This document shows, one piece after another, positions 25,596-34,829 of a DNA stretch of 64,000 nucleotides; position 1 is the stretch's first letter, and every line of letters starts with the position of its first letter. A program made the translations under genes and the position numbers. The stretch is taken from assembly GCF_004366035.1 (NCBI RefSeq), contig NZ_SOEE01000003.1:310001-374000 (forward strand). The letters run 5' to 3'. Under the pieces are notes generated by a model. That model ran no database searches and had not been told where the DNA came from. It saw only the letters and a list, made by a program, of their open reading frames with translations. Source of the stretch: Cytobacillus oceanisediminis. Lineage in GTDB: Bacteria > Bacillota > Bacilli > Bacillales > Cytobacillaceae.

Positions 25596-26285
25596 ATGAC
25601 GGTAAACGAGACGATCCTTCGTGTAACTATCTCATTTCTAGTACTTTTCTTATTAGCCAGACTGATGGGACGCAAGGAAATTGGGCAAATGACCTTTTTC
25701 AACTGGGCTACAGCAATTGGAATCGGGTCTATCGCCGGAAATCTTGCTGTGAATGAGAGTACCCGCATTAAAGATGGAGTAATTGCACTGATTGTCTGGA
25801 CACTTTTTACCATCCTTATGGACATGATTGACCTTAAGTCGAAACAGGGGAGGACAGTCACAACAGGTGAGCCATTAATAGTCATAAAAGCTGGCAGGAT
25901 AATGGAAAGGGCGCTCAAAATATCGAGGGTGGACCTGGATGAACTGCAGGCGTTATTAAGGCAAAAGGACATATTTTCCCTTAACGATGTCGATTACGCG
26001 ATCCTGGAAACAAACGGAGAGTTGTCCGTTTTGAAAAAGGAAAGTCAACAGCCTGTTACCAAAAATGATTTAAATATTATGAGTCCAATAAAAGATCTCA
26101 TTCCTTTACCTACAGAAGTCATAGCAGATGGAAAGGTCAATTCAAAAAATCTTTCTAAATTAAAATTAGACAACAACTGGCTTGACAGGGAACTGCAAAA
26201 AGCGAAGATCCACTCATCCGAAGATGTATTTTTTGCACAAGTCCAGCAGGATGGCACTCTTTATATCAATAGAAAAAACAAATAG
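25596..26285 (+). CDS. DUF421 (YetF/YrbG-like) membrane protein
   Basis: 229 residues: three N-terminal helices with the conserved LLARLMGRKEIGQMTFFNWATAIGIGSIAGNLAVNE region, then the cytoplasmic DUF421 part (RTVTTGEPLIVIKAGRIMERALKISRVDLDELQALLRQK). Relatives are widespread in Bacillus, some linked to spores; function unknown. A short hairpin ACAGAAG/CTTCTGT lies between its stop and the next convergent gene (26289-26305). Confidence 0.87.
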   Translation: MTVNETILRVTISFLVLFLLARLMGRKEIGQMTFFNWATAIGIGSIAGNLAVNESTRIKDGVIALIVWTLFTILMDMIDLKSKQGRTVTTGEPLIVIKAGRIMERALKISRVDLDELQALLRQKDIFSLNDVDYAILETNGELSVLKKESQQPVTKNDLNIMSPIKDLIPLPTEVIADGKVNSKNLSKLKLDNNWLDRELQKAKIHSSEDVFFAQVQQDGTLYINRKNK

Positions 26286-26309
26286 AGAACAGAAGCGGCT
26301 TCTGTCCTC

Positions 26310-27056
26310 CTATTTATTCTTGGAATTTCCCTGGAGACGATGAAAGGGGCATTTAGAAATTGTGGTGTCATCGTCACGAAGAAAATATTGTTTCCATTCG
26401 AAGTTGTCATCGGCTCCATAACTGTTCAAATCCGGGTGTATCGCAATGTTGTCATATTTTTGAAGCCGTTTGTGGACCTGACTTTTAATTCGTGATGCTA
26501 AGCGTCCTTTTTTCATAAACTCTTGCAGTACCCACCTCGGTGTGATGGCGAGCATCATCGTATCAAAATGCCGGCTCTGCCGATTTTTATGCGCAGGGGT
26601 GGCACAATAGACAAAGTACTTTTCTCCGTGAAAGCAAAACTCCCAAAGTGGATCATGCGGGTCTTTTGGGATTTCGTTTGGCCACTCAGCATTATCCATC
26701 TCAGCTAACCCTGTGAGCTGTTCCCAAAAGAGCTGTTCATATTCCTCCACACTCAATTTATCCCTTGTTTTGTAAAAAATGATCAGCGAAGTGTAGCTTC
26801 CGAACTCTCTTGAATGTACAGAGAATTCCTTCAGTATGTCTGCGGTTTGCTGAATGGCGGCCGGATCCCTTGGGTCATCTGCAAACCCATAACGGAGCTG
26901 GTTTTTGGCAAACCCGATAGTTGCAGGTATGCAGGGAAAAGGCCTTTCTTTATCCGTCATCTTTGTCTGAAATCTATCAAAAGCAAGCTGCTGCCAATCT
27001 TCTAAACTATGCATACCGGAGGAGTTCGCAGTATATAGACTGTTGATCTTAGTCAC
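26310..27056 (-). CDS. YqcI/YcgG family protein
   Basis: 248 residues. FPCIPATIGFAKNQLRYGF, DNAEWPNEIPKDPHDPLWEFCFHGEKYFVYCATPAHKNRQSR and ITPRWV are hallmarks of the YqcI/YcgG family, cytosolic proteins of unknown function, possibly heme-linked in some relatives. It is a single-gene unit. Upstream lies the large tandem repeat array. Confidence 0.85.
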   Translation of the reverse strand: MTKINSLYTANSSGMHSLEDWQQLAFDRFQTKMTDKERPFPCIPATIGFAKNQLRYGFADDPRDPAAIQQTADILKEFSVHSREFGSYTSLIIFYKTRDKLSVEEYEQLFWEQLTGLAEMDNAEWPNEIPKDPHDPLWEFCFHGEKYFVYCATPAHKNRQSRHFDTMMLAITPRWVLQEFMKKGRLASRIKSQVHKRLQKYDNIAIHPDLNSYGADDNFEWKQYFLRDDDTTISKCPFHRLQGNSKNK

Positions 27057-27264
27057 CCCCTTCTGACTCCTACACTATATTCAAAATGGGATAAGGCAGG
27101 TGAGTGTCCATTGTGAAAATGGGCGGACAGAGGTGGTGACGGCATGTGGCGTTGTGGGTTTTGCGGGGGATAGCGACGAGAAATAGGAGTGGGCTGGGAA
27201 ATCGCAGCCATGGACACAGCGATAACGACGAATAATCCATAGATCAGGAAAAGTGGTAAAAAAT

Positions 27265-28261
27265 CAGAGCGAATAACGACGAAAAAGCGGAGTGCTCAAC
27301 GAAACTGGTAGTTAAACAGGATGAATAACGACGAAAAAGCGGAGTGCTCAACGAAACTGGTAGTTAAACAGGATGAATAACGACGAAAATCGGAAAGCTC
27401 AGCAAGAATGGTAGTTAATCAGAGCGAATAACGCCGAAAAAGCGAAATGCCCAGCGTAGTTAAACAGAGCTAATAACGACGAAAAAGCGAAATGCTCAGC
27501 GAAACTGGTAGTTAAACAGAGCGAATAACGACGAAATAACGGAATGCCCAGCGAAACTGGTAGTTAAACAGAGCGAATAACGACGAAAAAGCGAAATGCT
27601 CAGCGAAACTGGTAGTTAATCAGAGCGAATAACGACGAAAAAGCGGAATGCTCAGCGAAACTGGTAGTTAATCAGAGCGAATAACGACGAAAAAGCGAAA
27701 TGCTCAGCGAAACTGGTAGTTAAACAGAGCGAATAACGACGAAATAACGGAATGCCCAGCGAAACTGGTAGTTAAACAGAGCGAATAACGACGAAAAAGC
27801 GAAATGCTCAGCGAAACTGGTAGTTAATCAGAGCGAATAACGACGAAAAAGCGGAATGCTCAGCGAAACTGGTAGTTAATCAGAGCGAATAACGACGAAA
27901 AAGCGAAATGCTCAGCGAAACTGGTAGTTAAACAGAGCGAATAACGACGAAATAACGGAATGCCCAGCGAAACTGGTAGTTAAACAGAGCGAATAACGAC
28001 GAAAAAGCGGAATGCTCAGCGAAACTGGTAGTTAATCAGGGCTAATAACGACGAAAAGCGAAATGCTCAGCGAAACTGGTAGTTAAACAGAGCGAATAAC
28101 GACGAAAAAGCGAAATGCTCAGCGAAACTGGTAGTTAATTAGAGCAAATAACTACGAAAAATCGGAATGCTCAGCGAAACTGGTAGTTAAACAGAGCGAA
28201 TAACGACGAAAAAGCGGGATGCTCAGCGAAACTGGTAGTTGATCGAAATGAATAACGACGG
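27265..28261. repeat. Array of about 19-20 tandem 52-bp repeats with 208-bp higher-order period
   Basis: The unit contains GAATAACGACGAAAAAGCG and CAGCGAAACTGGTAGTTAA. Unit starts (GAATAACG) fall at 27271, 27323, 27375, 27426, 27471, 27523 and then every 52 bp to 28043. A variant unit with AAATAACGGAATGCCC appears at 27523, 27731 and 27939, exactly 208 bp apart, and the four-unit blocks between are identical. Stop codons in every unit exclude coding on the plus strand. The 27057-27264 flank holds degenerate repeat pieces and 28262-28432 nothing recognised. Confidence 0.95.
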
Positions 28262-28432
28262 TAAGGCCGCGAACCAAAGAAAATTCACAGTTAATCACCA
28301 CTCTTCCTCACTTACCTCCAATAATTTTAAATTCAGATGTTTATTCAAAAACATGCTCGGGTAAAGAGATATGTTTAGGATGAATCGGACCCATTCTTAA
28401 TAGATTAAATCAAAGTACTATAGGGGGAGAAC

Positions 28433-29275
28433 ATGAGTAATCAGATGCGTCTTTTAGGGGAAAAGATTTTAAGAGAGAAAGATATGATAGCAGAAAAACT
28501 GCATAAGGATCGAATGAGCGATGTTGAGATGACGGAAATCGAGAGAATGCAGGCTGACAAAATGGAAGCGCAGATTATTCATATTCGTGCTGAGTTTATT
28601 GGGTTGTTCGGTGAAGCATTGCTGAACCATGAAAATAAAGATAAAATGATGGAAAAGATTGAGAAATGGTGCAAGGAGACAGGAGAGTATTTCTTTAAGC
28701 TTGGAATCCCCTTGGATGAAGCGTTAAAGGATGCGGGTTTTTATAGGAAACATATCTGGAAATCTTTAGAGGAATCTATGATGGAGCTTGAGATGCCAGC
28801 ATCAGAGGTTTTTAAGGTAATCTATTTGATAGATCCCCTGCTGGATCATTCCATCCATTGTTTCAGCATGTCTTATGTTAAATACCATCAGGTAACACTC
28901 GAAAATGCAAAGCAGGCTTTTCTTGAGTTATCAGTCCCGGTTGTCCCGCTTTCAAAAGGAGTTGGCATCCTGCCGCTAATTGGCAACATTGATACAGAGA
29001 GAGCGCGGCTTCTGATGGAAGAAACGTTAAAGCAGTCTGCGAACCTGAAGCTGTCGCATTTAATTTTAGACATTTCAGGCGTGATGATTGTTGATACGAT
29101 GGTGGCAGATCAGCTGTTTAAAGTAATTGAAGCACTCGCACTGATTGGGGTAAAAACGATTATTACCGGAATCCGTCCAGAAGTGGCCCAGACGATTGTC
29201 TCGCTCGGCATAAAGCTGAATGGCATTCAGGTAAAAGCCAATGTGTATCAGGCTTTTGAAGAACTGCATGGGTGA
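28433..29275 (+). CDS. RsbR-type STAS domain protein
   Basis: 280 residues. A divergent N-terminal domain with an extended helix precedes a C-terminal STAS domain (near 165-280) with LILDISGVMIVDTMVADQLF and GIRPEVAQTIVSLGIKLNG, the RsbRA-family blocks. RsbR paralogues form the stressosome with RsbS and sequester the RsbT kinase to control sigma-B. Ser/Thr at the RsbR phosphorylation sites are present as DISGV. No rsbS or rsbT is near, as is usual for stand-alone paralogues. Confidence 0.88.
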   Translation: MSNQMRLLGEKILREKDMIAEKLHKDRMSDVEMTEIERMQADKMEAQIIHIRAEFIGLFGEALLNHENKDKMMEKIEKWCKETGEYFFKLGIPLDEALKDAGFYRKHIWKSLEESMMELEMPASEVFKVIYLIDPLLDHSIHCFSMSYVKYHQVTLENAKQAFLELSVPVVPLSKGVGILPLIGNIDTERARLLMEETLKQSANLKLSHLILDISGVMIVDTMVADQLFKVIEALALIGVKTIITGIRPEVAQTIVSLGIKLNGIQVKANVYQAFEELHG

Positions 29276-29285
29276 GGAAAGAAAA

Positions 29286-29328
29286 ATAGCAGAGTAATTC
29301 GAAATGAATTTACTCTGCTATTTTTTTG
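29286..29328. terminator. Bidirectional terminator
   Basis: ATAGCAGAGTAA / TTACTCTGCTAT stem of 12 bp, with T run on the right and A run on the left, between the RsbR-like and the next convergent gene. Confidence 0.85.
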
Positions 29329-29331
29329 ATT

Positions 29332-29907
29332 TTACAGATTGGGTTTTCTTGCCCAAAAATTGATATAAAGGTTTGAAAGAGTAATCTCAACAGCCTCTTC
29401 ATTTTCGGGATCAACATCTGAAGCATATAAATAGAAACTGAATTCATCCCCATCCTTGTATTTTAATGGAGCTGAGCCCGCAGGAAATAATTCAAATGTT
29501 CGTCCCTGATAAGCTACAGTAGCTTTTGCCTGCAGGATATCTGTATATCCATTATTTTGTCTGGCGTGTTCAATTCCGGAAACCAAGGTTGCCCCACTGA
29601 AATTATAGTTACCGCTGGAGCGAAAAACCACCTGATAATTTGAATTTGTGTCGATAAATACCTCTGAAACGTAAATCTTATTGTTTTCTTCCTCATAAAG
29701 AACCTTTCCCTCATTTTTTTCCAAATTGCTTAAACTTATTTTTACAGTGTAATTACCTTCAACAGGATAGGCTTGAGTAAAAATATCCCCAGCATCTTCC
29801 GAAACAGCCTTTATTCCATGTATCCAGATTCCGAAGAAGCCGGTTATCCAAAGGAAACCAAGTAAAGCAACGACGTTAATGAACAAAAGAGGAGACTTAA
29901 AATTCAT
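29332..29907 (-). CDS. Membrane-anchored extracellular protein, unknown
   Basis: 191 residues. One N-terminal hydrophobic segment (residues 6-30) is followed by a beta-rich, acidic extracellular part with no cysteines (YTVKISLSNLEKNEGKVLYEEENN). No family recognised. It may be a signal-anchor protein of a fold similar to small beta-sandwich domains. Stands alone and is transcribed away from the YwaF-like gene. Confidence 0.6.
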   Translation of the reverse strand: MNFKSPLLFINVVALLGFLWITGFFGIWIHGIKAVSEDAGDIFTQAYPVEGNYTVKISLSNLEKNEGKVLYEEENNKIYVSEVFIDTNSNYQVVFRSSGNYNFSGATLVSGIEHARQNNGYTDILQAKATVAYQGRTFELFPAGSAPLKYKDGDEFSFYLYASDVDPENEEAVEITLSNLYINFWARKPNL

Positions 29908-30064
29908 TACAATCCCCTTACCCTTTTACTAAAAGATTAACATAATTTTCCTTATTGGCGGGCATAAAATCCGGTTTTTCCGCATATTAACCGTGTTAAT
30001 TTTCCTCACTGTGAATACAATGAATCAAACAGCACTTCAATGCCTATTGAGGGGTGATGACATC

Positions 30065-30781
30065 ATGTTTTCGGTAACGGGTATGCAGGGGTTTGAAATG
30101 TTTTCGGTTATACACCTGGTTACACTGTTTCTTTTCTTTTTTTCCGCCTGGTGGCTTGTATATTACAGGCAGGCGCTAAGGGCCTATCATAAAATTATAA
30201 AATGGTCGCTGTTTGGTGCACTGCTGGCTTGTGAAGTGACGCATCATATATGGCTGATTCTGACAAATCAGTGGGATGTGGCAGATCTGCCGCTCCAGCT
30301 TTGCTCTTTGAGCACTTTCATTGCTCTTTACTTGTTTTTAAAGCCTGCTGAAAAGGCTTTTTGGCTGCTTTATTTTATTGGAACAATACCTCCCATTTTA
30401 AGCATGGTGACACCTGATATGGTTTACCAATTTCCTCATTACCGCTACATCAAATACTTTCTTCATCATTCAGCCATTCCGCTTGCCGTATTATATTTTA
30501 TTCTGTTTGAAGGATACAGGGTGCCTAAAAAAGCAGTGCTGACAGGCTTTTTAACACTCAACGTAATTGCGGTGCCAGTCTTCTTTTTAAATAAGCTGCT
30601 TGGTACTAATTTCTTTTATTTGGCCAGCCCGACAGAAACTAAAACGCTTCTGTCGTTTTTCGGGAACGGTGTCTGGTACTATGCAGCACTTGAAGCTGCT
30701 GCGCTGATTGTCTTTTTTATTACCTATTTACCTATGCATTACATGCAGGCAGCCGAACAAAAAAGGGTCCGGGGAAAATGA
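30065..30781 (+). CDS. TIGR02206-type membrane protein, YwaF-like
   Basis: 238 residues from ATG 30065, preceded by GAGGGGTGATG; the longer frame from 29993 has no ribosome site. Seven or so hydrophobic helices with the conserved LPLQLCSLSTFIALYLFL and HYRYIKYFLHHSAIPLAVLYF blocks identify the YwaF/TIGR02206 family, with no known function. A strong terminator follows. Confidence 0.85.
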   Translation: MFSVTGMQGFEMFSVIHLVTLFLFFFSAWWLVYYRQALRAYHKIIKWSLFGALLACEVTHHIWLILTNQWDVADLPLQLCSLSTFIALYLFLKPAEKAFWLLYFIGTIPPILSMVTPDMVYQFPHYRYIKYFLHHSAIPLAVLYFILFEGYRVPKKAVLTGFLTLNVIAVPVFFLNKLLGTNFFYLASPTETKTLLSFFGNGVWYYAALEAAALIVFFITYLPMHYMQAAEQKRVRGK

Positions 30782-30814
30782 AAGCCTTATTCCTGCAGGG
30801 ATTAAGGCTTTTTT
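30782..30814 (+). terminator. Terminator after the YwaF-like gene
   Basis: AAGCCTTA / TAAGGCTT stem with TTTT, immediately after the stop codon. Confidence 0.8.
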
Positions 30815-30864
30815 CTTTAAAACATATATAATATAGGTACATATTTATCAAAGCAGGAGGATTT

Positions 30865-31836
30865 ATGCTGATTAAAGATGAGCTATATGGAGAATACAAG
30901 CTTGAACACGTGCTGGAAGAATTAATCAGCAGCAGGCCGGTGCAAAGGTTAATGGGTGTACACCAGGGCGGAGCAGGCTATCTTGTCAATGAAAAATGGA
31001 ATGTAACAAGGTATGAACATTCATTAGGCGTGATGCTGTTAATAAGGAAACTGGGTGGATCTGTGGAAGAGCAGATTGCCGGTTTGCTTCATGATGTTTC
31101 TCATACTGCCTTTTCCCATGTGGTTGATGGGGTTTTGGAAAATGAAGCAGAAGATTATCATGAACATATTTTTGAACGTGTTGTCCTTGAATCTGAGATC
31201 CCGGCCATTTTGAAAAGCCATCATCTTGATTATGAAAGGATCCTTTTTGAAGATTCACAATGGACATTATTAGAACAGCCTGCACCCGAACTTTGTGCAG
31301 ACCGGCTGGACTACACGTTACGGGATATGTACCGATATGGCTATATTTCTTTAGGTGAGGCACACAGATTTCTGAACCATTTGATCGTTGTTGACGGTCA
31401 GATATATATTTCTGACCTGCAGGCAGCTGAGTGGTTCGTAAAAACTTACTATAAAGAAGTTATTGATTTCTTCATGAAACCCTTAAATATTTTTGCAAAT
31501 GACTCACTTGCAAAGGCCCTAAAAAGATCTCTGGAAAAAGAAATTATTCATTTGGGTGATCTCCTTGGCAAAGATGAAGAGGTATTAATGAAAATGTGGG
31601 AATCAGGGGACCAGGAAGTAAGGCGTCTGCTTGAAAAAATGGAACATAACGTCAGGGCAGAAGAAAACAAGTTAGACTACGATATTCATTTCAAAGGGAA
31701 AATCAGATTGATTGATCCTTCCGTTATGATTAACAGCAAGCTCATCAGGGCATCCAGCCTATCAGATGATGTTAAAAACAGTGGACAAAAAGCATATGAA
31801 AAAGCTAAGGAAGGTGTGTACATAAAAATTCAATAA
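30865..31836 (+). CDS. HD domain phosphohydrolase
   Basis: 323 residues. The metal motif is H...HD...D: EHSLGVMLLIRK, LLHDVSHTAFSHVVD and ADRLDYTLRDMYRYG, as in dNTPase- or YpgQ-like HD hydrolases of the SAMHD1/YdhJ type. The substrate, nucleotide or other phosphate, is unknown. Preceded by AGGAGG; single gene between two terminators. Confidence 0.88.
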   Translation: MLIKDELYGEYKLEHVLEELISSRPVQRLMGVHQGGAGYLVNEKWNVTRYEHSLGVMLLIRKLGGSVEEQIAGLLHDVSHTAFSHVVDGVLENEAEDYHEHIFERVVLESEIPAILKSHHLDYERILFEDSQWTLLEQPAPELCADRLDYTLRDMYRYGYISLGEAHRFLNHLIVVDGQIYISDLQAAEWFVKTYYKEVIDFFMKPLNIFANDSLAKALKRSLEKEIIHLGDLLGKDEEVLMKMWESGDQEVRRLLEKMEHNVRAEENKLDYDIHFKGKIRLIDPSVMINSKLIRASSLSDDVKNSGQKAYEKAKEGVYIKIQ

Positions 31837-31842
31837 GGATGG

Positions 31843-31882
31843 AAGCCTTATCACTGCATTTCGGGCAGGAATAAGGCTTTTC
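31843..31882. terminator. Terminator hairpin after the HD gene
   Basis: AAGCCTTAT / ATAAGGCTT 9-bp stem with a 19-nt loop and a short T run. The stem arms resemble those of 30782-30814. Confidence 0.65.
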
Positions 31883-31886
31883 CATT

Positions 31887-32045
31887 TTATCGTTTATTCT
31901 GTTCCTTCTCTTTTTCATACTGCCGCTGCGGAGTCATTTTGGAAATGGCATCTTCCACAATTTCCTGTGCTTTCTTCGCTTCACGATCCTGTTTTTGTGC
32001 TTCTTCCTGAATGCGGTTTACATCCTGTGGAGTTTTTTCGCTCAT
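31887..32045 (-). CDS. Small charged protein, 52 residues
   Basis: ATG at 32045 has a GGGAGG site nearby and opens a 52-residue frame starting MSEKTPQDVNRIQEEAQKQD and ending EKEKEQNKR. It is highly charged and helical, with strong Q/E/K content, no Cys and no hydrophobic part; similar small proteins are common in Bacillus and some are spore-linked, but I do not recognise this one. It lies opposite to the HD gene. Confidence 0.65.
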   Translation of the reverse strand: MSEKTPQDVNRIQEEAQKQDREAKKAQEIVEDAISKMTPQRQYEKEKEQNKR

Positions 32046-32165
32046 ATCATTTGCCTCCCTTTTTCCGTATGTTTTTAATGTTTCCGTTTTAGAAGGAAAT
32101 AAACAATCCGGATAGAGATGAAACCAAAAGCAGCTAAAAGGTAAAATGAAAGCGAAGGGGCTGAG

Positions 32166-32392
32166 ATGATGACAGATTTCATATTGATGTTTATCTTATT
32201 TATTCCTGTATACGGGGTGCTGATCTGGAGTTATTATGATCCGGAAGAAAGCCTGCTGTAGGGAAAGCGGTGGATGTATAAGGAAGAGCCCGAGATATCG
32301 GAAGGGCCATTCGCTTTACAAAAATGATGTCTTTGGTCAGTATCATCCTTCTAACTGCCATTTTTCCATTTGCTTTCATTGGCCTCTTTTAA
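32166..32392 (+). pseudogene. Degraded small two-helix membrane protein gene
   Basis: The frame from ATG 32166 encodes an MMTDFILMFILFIPVYGVLI helix and then YYDPEESLL, but stops at TAG 32259. Reading on in the same frame gives GKRWMYKEEPEISEG; at about 32306 a one-base deletion shifts to a frame that continues AIRFTKMMSLVSIILLTAIF and ends at 32392. The joined product of about 75 residues, with helices at both ends and a short charged middle, is coherent, so one nonsense codon and one frameshift have broken a once intact gene. The TAG is one base from TGG. Confidence 0.6.
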
Positions 32393-32394
32393 GA

Positions 32395-32434
32395 GAACTC
32401 TCAGTCACTCCTTCTAACAGCGGCCCGAGAGTTC
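32395..32434. terminator. Hairpin between the broken small gene and deoR
   Basis: GAACTCTC / GAGAGTTC stem with a 24-nt loop followed by a moderately T-rich stretch. Confidence 0.5.
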
Positions 32435-32443
32435 CGTTTAATT

Positions 32444-33235
32444 TTATGTATAGACTTTCACCCATTTTAGCCCATTGGACTTGATTTCCTCCTCAGGCCA
32501 ATTCTGCGGCAAATCCGCATCAGTAATGACAAAATCAATAGCCGAAAAAGGGCTTATATGGAAAAATGCCCTTTGATTCAGTTTTGAGGAATCGGCTGCC
32601 ACATAAACCTGTTTAGATCTGTTTATCATGATCGAAGAGGCAGCTGCTTCATCAATAGTATAATCGCATATTCCGTCGCGGTTCATTCCTCCACATGAGA
32701 TAAAGGCCTTGTCAAAATAAAAGTGTTCCAGCATCTGATGAGTTAGTGAACCTGAGGTTGCGCGCTGCATGGGGTTCAAGGTCCCGCCAATCAGAATGAC
32801 CCTGCCATTAAACAGTTTATTTTCCATTCTTGTATTTAATATTTCTGCGGCAGCCAGGGAATTGGTTACGATCGTTACATTCTCAACATTTTCTATCGAA
32901 CCGGCAATATGAAGTGTTGTGGAGCCGACATCCAAAACGATTGTTTCTCCATCGGAAATAAAGCCTGCAGCAGCTTCACCAATTTTCTTTTTGACGGGAA
33001 GGCTTATACCAATCCTTTTATTGAATTGCTGCTCCTTCTCTAAGCCAAAATAGCATATCGCTCCTCCATGAATTCTTCGCAATTTGTTTCCCTTCTCAAG
33101 CCGTCTCAAGTCACTCCGGATTGTTTCTGGAGTTACACCTAATTTTCTGGAGAGATCTGCTACACTCACTTTATTCTTTATTTCTAATTCCCTGATAATC
33201 CTCCTGTGCCTTTCCGCAACGAACCCTTTTTTCAT
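32444..33235 (-). CDS. DeoR family transcriptional regulator
   Basis: 263 residues from ATG 33235, favoured because GGGGGT lies before it; an upstream ATG adds seven residues. HTH with RHRRIIRELEIKNKVSVADLSRKLGVTPETIRSDLRRLEKGN, then the sugar-phosphate sensing domain with VGSTTLHIAG, TNSLAAAEIL and GGTLNPMQRATSG. It likely responds to a phosphorylated sugar or glycerol-type compound. No transporter or kinase of the usual kind is adjacent; it faces away from the metallophosphoesterase operon, whose control it might share. Confidence 0.9.
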   Translation of the reverse strand: MKKGFVAERHRRIIRELEIKNKVSVADLSRKLGVTPETIRSDLRRLEKGNKLRRIHGGAICYFGLEKEQQFNKRIGISLPVKKKIGEAAAGFISDGETIVLDVGSTTLHIAGSIENVENVTIVTNSLAAAEILNTRMENKLFNGRVILIGGTLNPMQRATSGSLTHQMLEHFYFDKAFISCGGMNRDGICDYTIDEAAASSIMINRSKQVYVAADSSKLNQRAFFHISPFSAIDFVITDADLPQNWPEEEIKSNGLKWVKVYT

Positions 33236-33548
33236 TATTGGTACCCCCGCTTTCATGTTATGGATATTATAGGGCTGAAGTTTTAAAAATTGAGGTCAAA
33301 AATATTAATTTATATAAAAGTTTTAAAACAGAAATGAAAACAAAAGAATACAAAGAGAGTATAGTCCCGAATTTCTTTCTTTCTTCCTATTAATCTTAGA
33401 TGAATAATCGAAAATCATATTTTTGTTTTTCTTTTTGCCTTTGTTTTCTTTACTAAACAATCTATTGATATTAATACTTCGTTAATAGATTTACTCTAGG
33501 ATTTTAACCGTAGGGGAAATTTTTTATCAATTCATGGAGGTAAGTCTG

Positions 33549-34751
33549 ATGAAGAAAGAAAATGAAAGCAAAGGAATGGACAGAAGGGCATTTATTAAAG
33601 CGGGAGGAGCAGGGACATTAGCTTTAACCATGGCAGCTGCAGGCTTGCCTGGAGAATTATTCGAAAGCAGGGTTCAAGCTGAAGAGATAAGTGAAAAGCT
33701 GGATGGGCCAAGGCTTTCCTTCAATTCAGATGGGAAATTTAAAATTGTACAATTTAATGATACGCAGGATGATGAAAGGATCGACAGACGGACCATACAG
33801 CTGATGGAAAAGGTGCTTGATTCAGAGAAGCCTGATTTTGTTGTTTTAAATGGTGACAATATAACAGGCGGATGTGATACAGAATTAGAAATGAAGCAAG
33901 CCATGAATAATGTCGTCCAGCCAATGGAAAAAAGGGGGATCCGCTGGGCGGCTACGTTTGGAAATCATGATGAGGACTCAACTCCAAAGAGCGGCATGGA
34001 TGAGAGCGGTATGCTCAAGTTCTATATGAAATACAAGCATAATATGAACACCCCTGGACAAGAAGGCCTTTCGGGAACAGGAAATATGAATCTATTGATC
34101 AAAAAATCCAAAGGGAATAAGGCAGCATTTAATCTCTGGCTTTTAGACAGCGGCAGATATGCCCCTCAAACAATCGCCGGCCAGGATTTCAAGGGCTATC
34201 CAACATGGGATTGGCTGCGATTTAATCAGGTCAATTGGTATTATGAAAGATCCAAAGCAATAGAAAAGCGATATGGCTATAAAGTGCCTTCACTTGTATT
34301 CATTCATATTCCTTTATGGGAACACCGTTTTATGTGGTGGGGCAGTGTGGACGGCAGAACACAGGCCGGGCATGATTTGGCTGTGGCCAGGCATCAGATC
34401 AATGGAGAGCGCAATGAAGATGAGTGCCCCGGCCCGATCAACAGCGGCTTGTTTACAGCCATGCTGGATAGAGGGGATGTGAAAGGAGTATTCTGCGGCC
34501 ATGATCATATTAATACATATTGCGGCAGCTACTATGGAATTCTGCTCGGATATGCCGGCAATACCGGCTTTGGCACTTACGGTCTTTCAGGCCCCGACAG
34601 AAACAGACTTCGGGGAGCGAGAGTGTTTAATTTAGATGAAAATCATGAAGGTGTTTTAGCAGATACACATATGATTTTTGCCAAAGACTTCGGTATTGAT
34701 TTAACAGCCAACGACCAGAGCATTGATCCGCTGCCGCTGGAGAAAAAATAG
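33549..34751 (+). CDS. Tat-exported metallophosphoesterase (DCR2-like)
   Basis: 400 residues from ATG 33549 (GGAGG at 33536). Twin-arginine signal MDRRAFIKAGG with Arg12-Arg13, then AGTLALTMAAAGLPG hydrophobic core. The mature enzyme has the calcineurin-type motifs FNDTQDD (variant of DxH), NGDNITGG, FGNHDED, HIPLWEH and GHDHINTYCG for two metal ions. It is similar to DCR2-like phosphatases. It acts outside the cell after folded export, releasing phosphate from an unknown ester. It heads the operon with a second such enzyme and tatA. Confidence 0.88.
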   Translation: MKKENESKGMDRRAFIKAGGAGTLALTMAAAGLPGELFESRVQAEEISEKLDGPRLSFNSDGKFKIVQFNDTQDDERIDRRTIQLMEKVLDSEKPDFVVLNGDNITGGCDTELEMKQAMNNVVQPMEKRGIRWAATFGNHDEDSTPKSGMDESGMLKFYMKYKHNMNTPGQEGLSGTGNMNLLIKKSKGNKAAFNLWLLDSGRYAPQTIAGQDFKGYPTWDWLRFNQVNWYYERSKAIEKRYGYKVPSLVFIHIPLWEHRFMWWGSVDGRTQAGHDLAVARHQINGERNEDECPGPINSGLFTAMLDRGDVKGVFCGHDHINTYCGSYYGILLGYAGNTGFGTYGLSGPDRNRLRGARVFNLDENHEGVLADTHMIFAKDFGIDLTANDQSIDPLPLEKK

Positions 34752-34829
34752 GCTAAAGCAGGCCTCAGCTTTTAATAGAGGACTGTGTTAAGAGGAGTCT
34801 GAAAAAATAGGAGAAGGAGTTTATAAATC

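Noticed and set aside
27265..28261. CRISPR array
   Set aside because: Units are contiguous 52-bp copies with no unique spacers, and there are no cas genes nearby.
31039..31363. Antisense ORFs opposite the HD hydrolase gene
   Set aside because: They are shadows of the HD gene frame with no start signals or protein features.
32236..32484. 82-residue ORF on the plus strand
   Set aside because: It runs out of frame across the broken small membrane protein gene and into the deoR end; its composition is unlike a protein.
33257..33548. Pho box before the first metallophosphoesterase
   Set aside because: TTAATA, TTTACT and TTAACC occur near 33482-33509, but spacing is irregular, so it was not listed as a feature.
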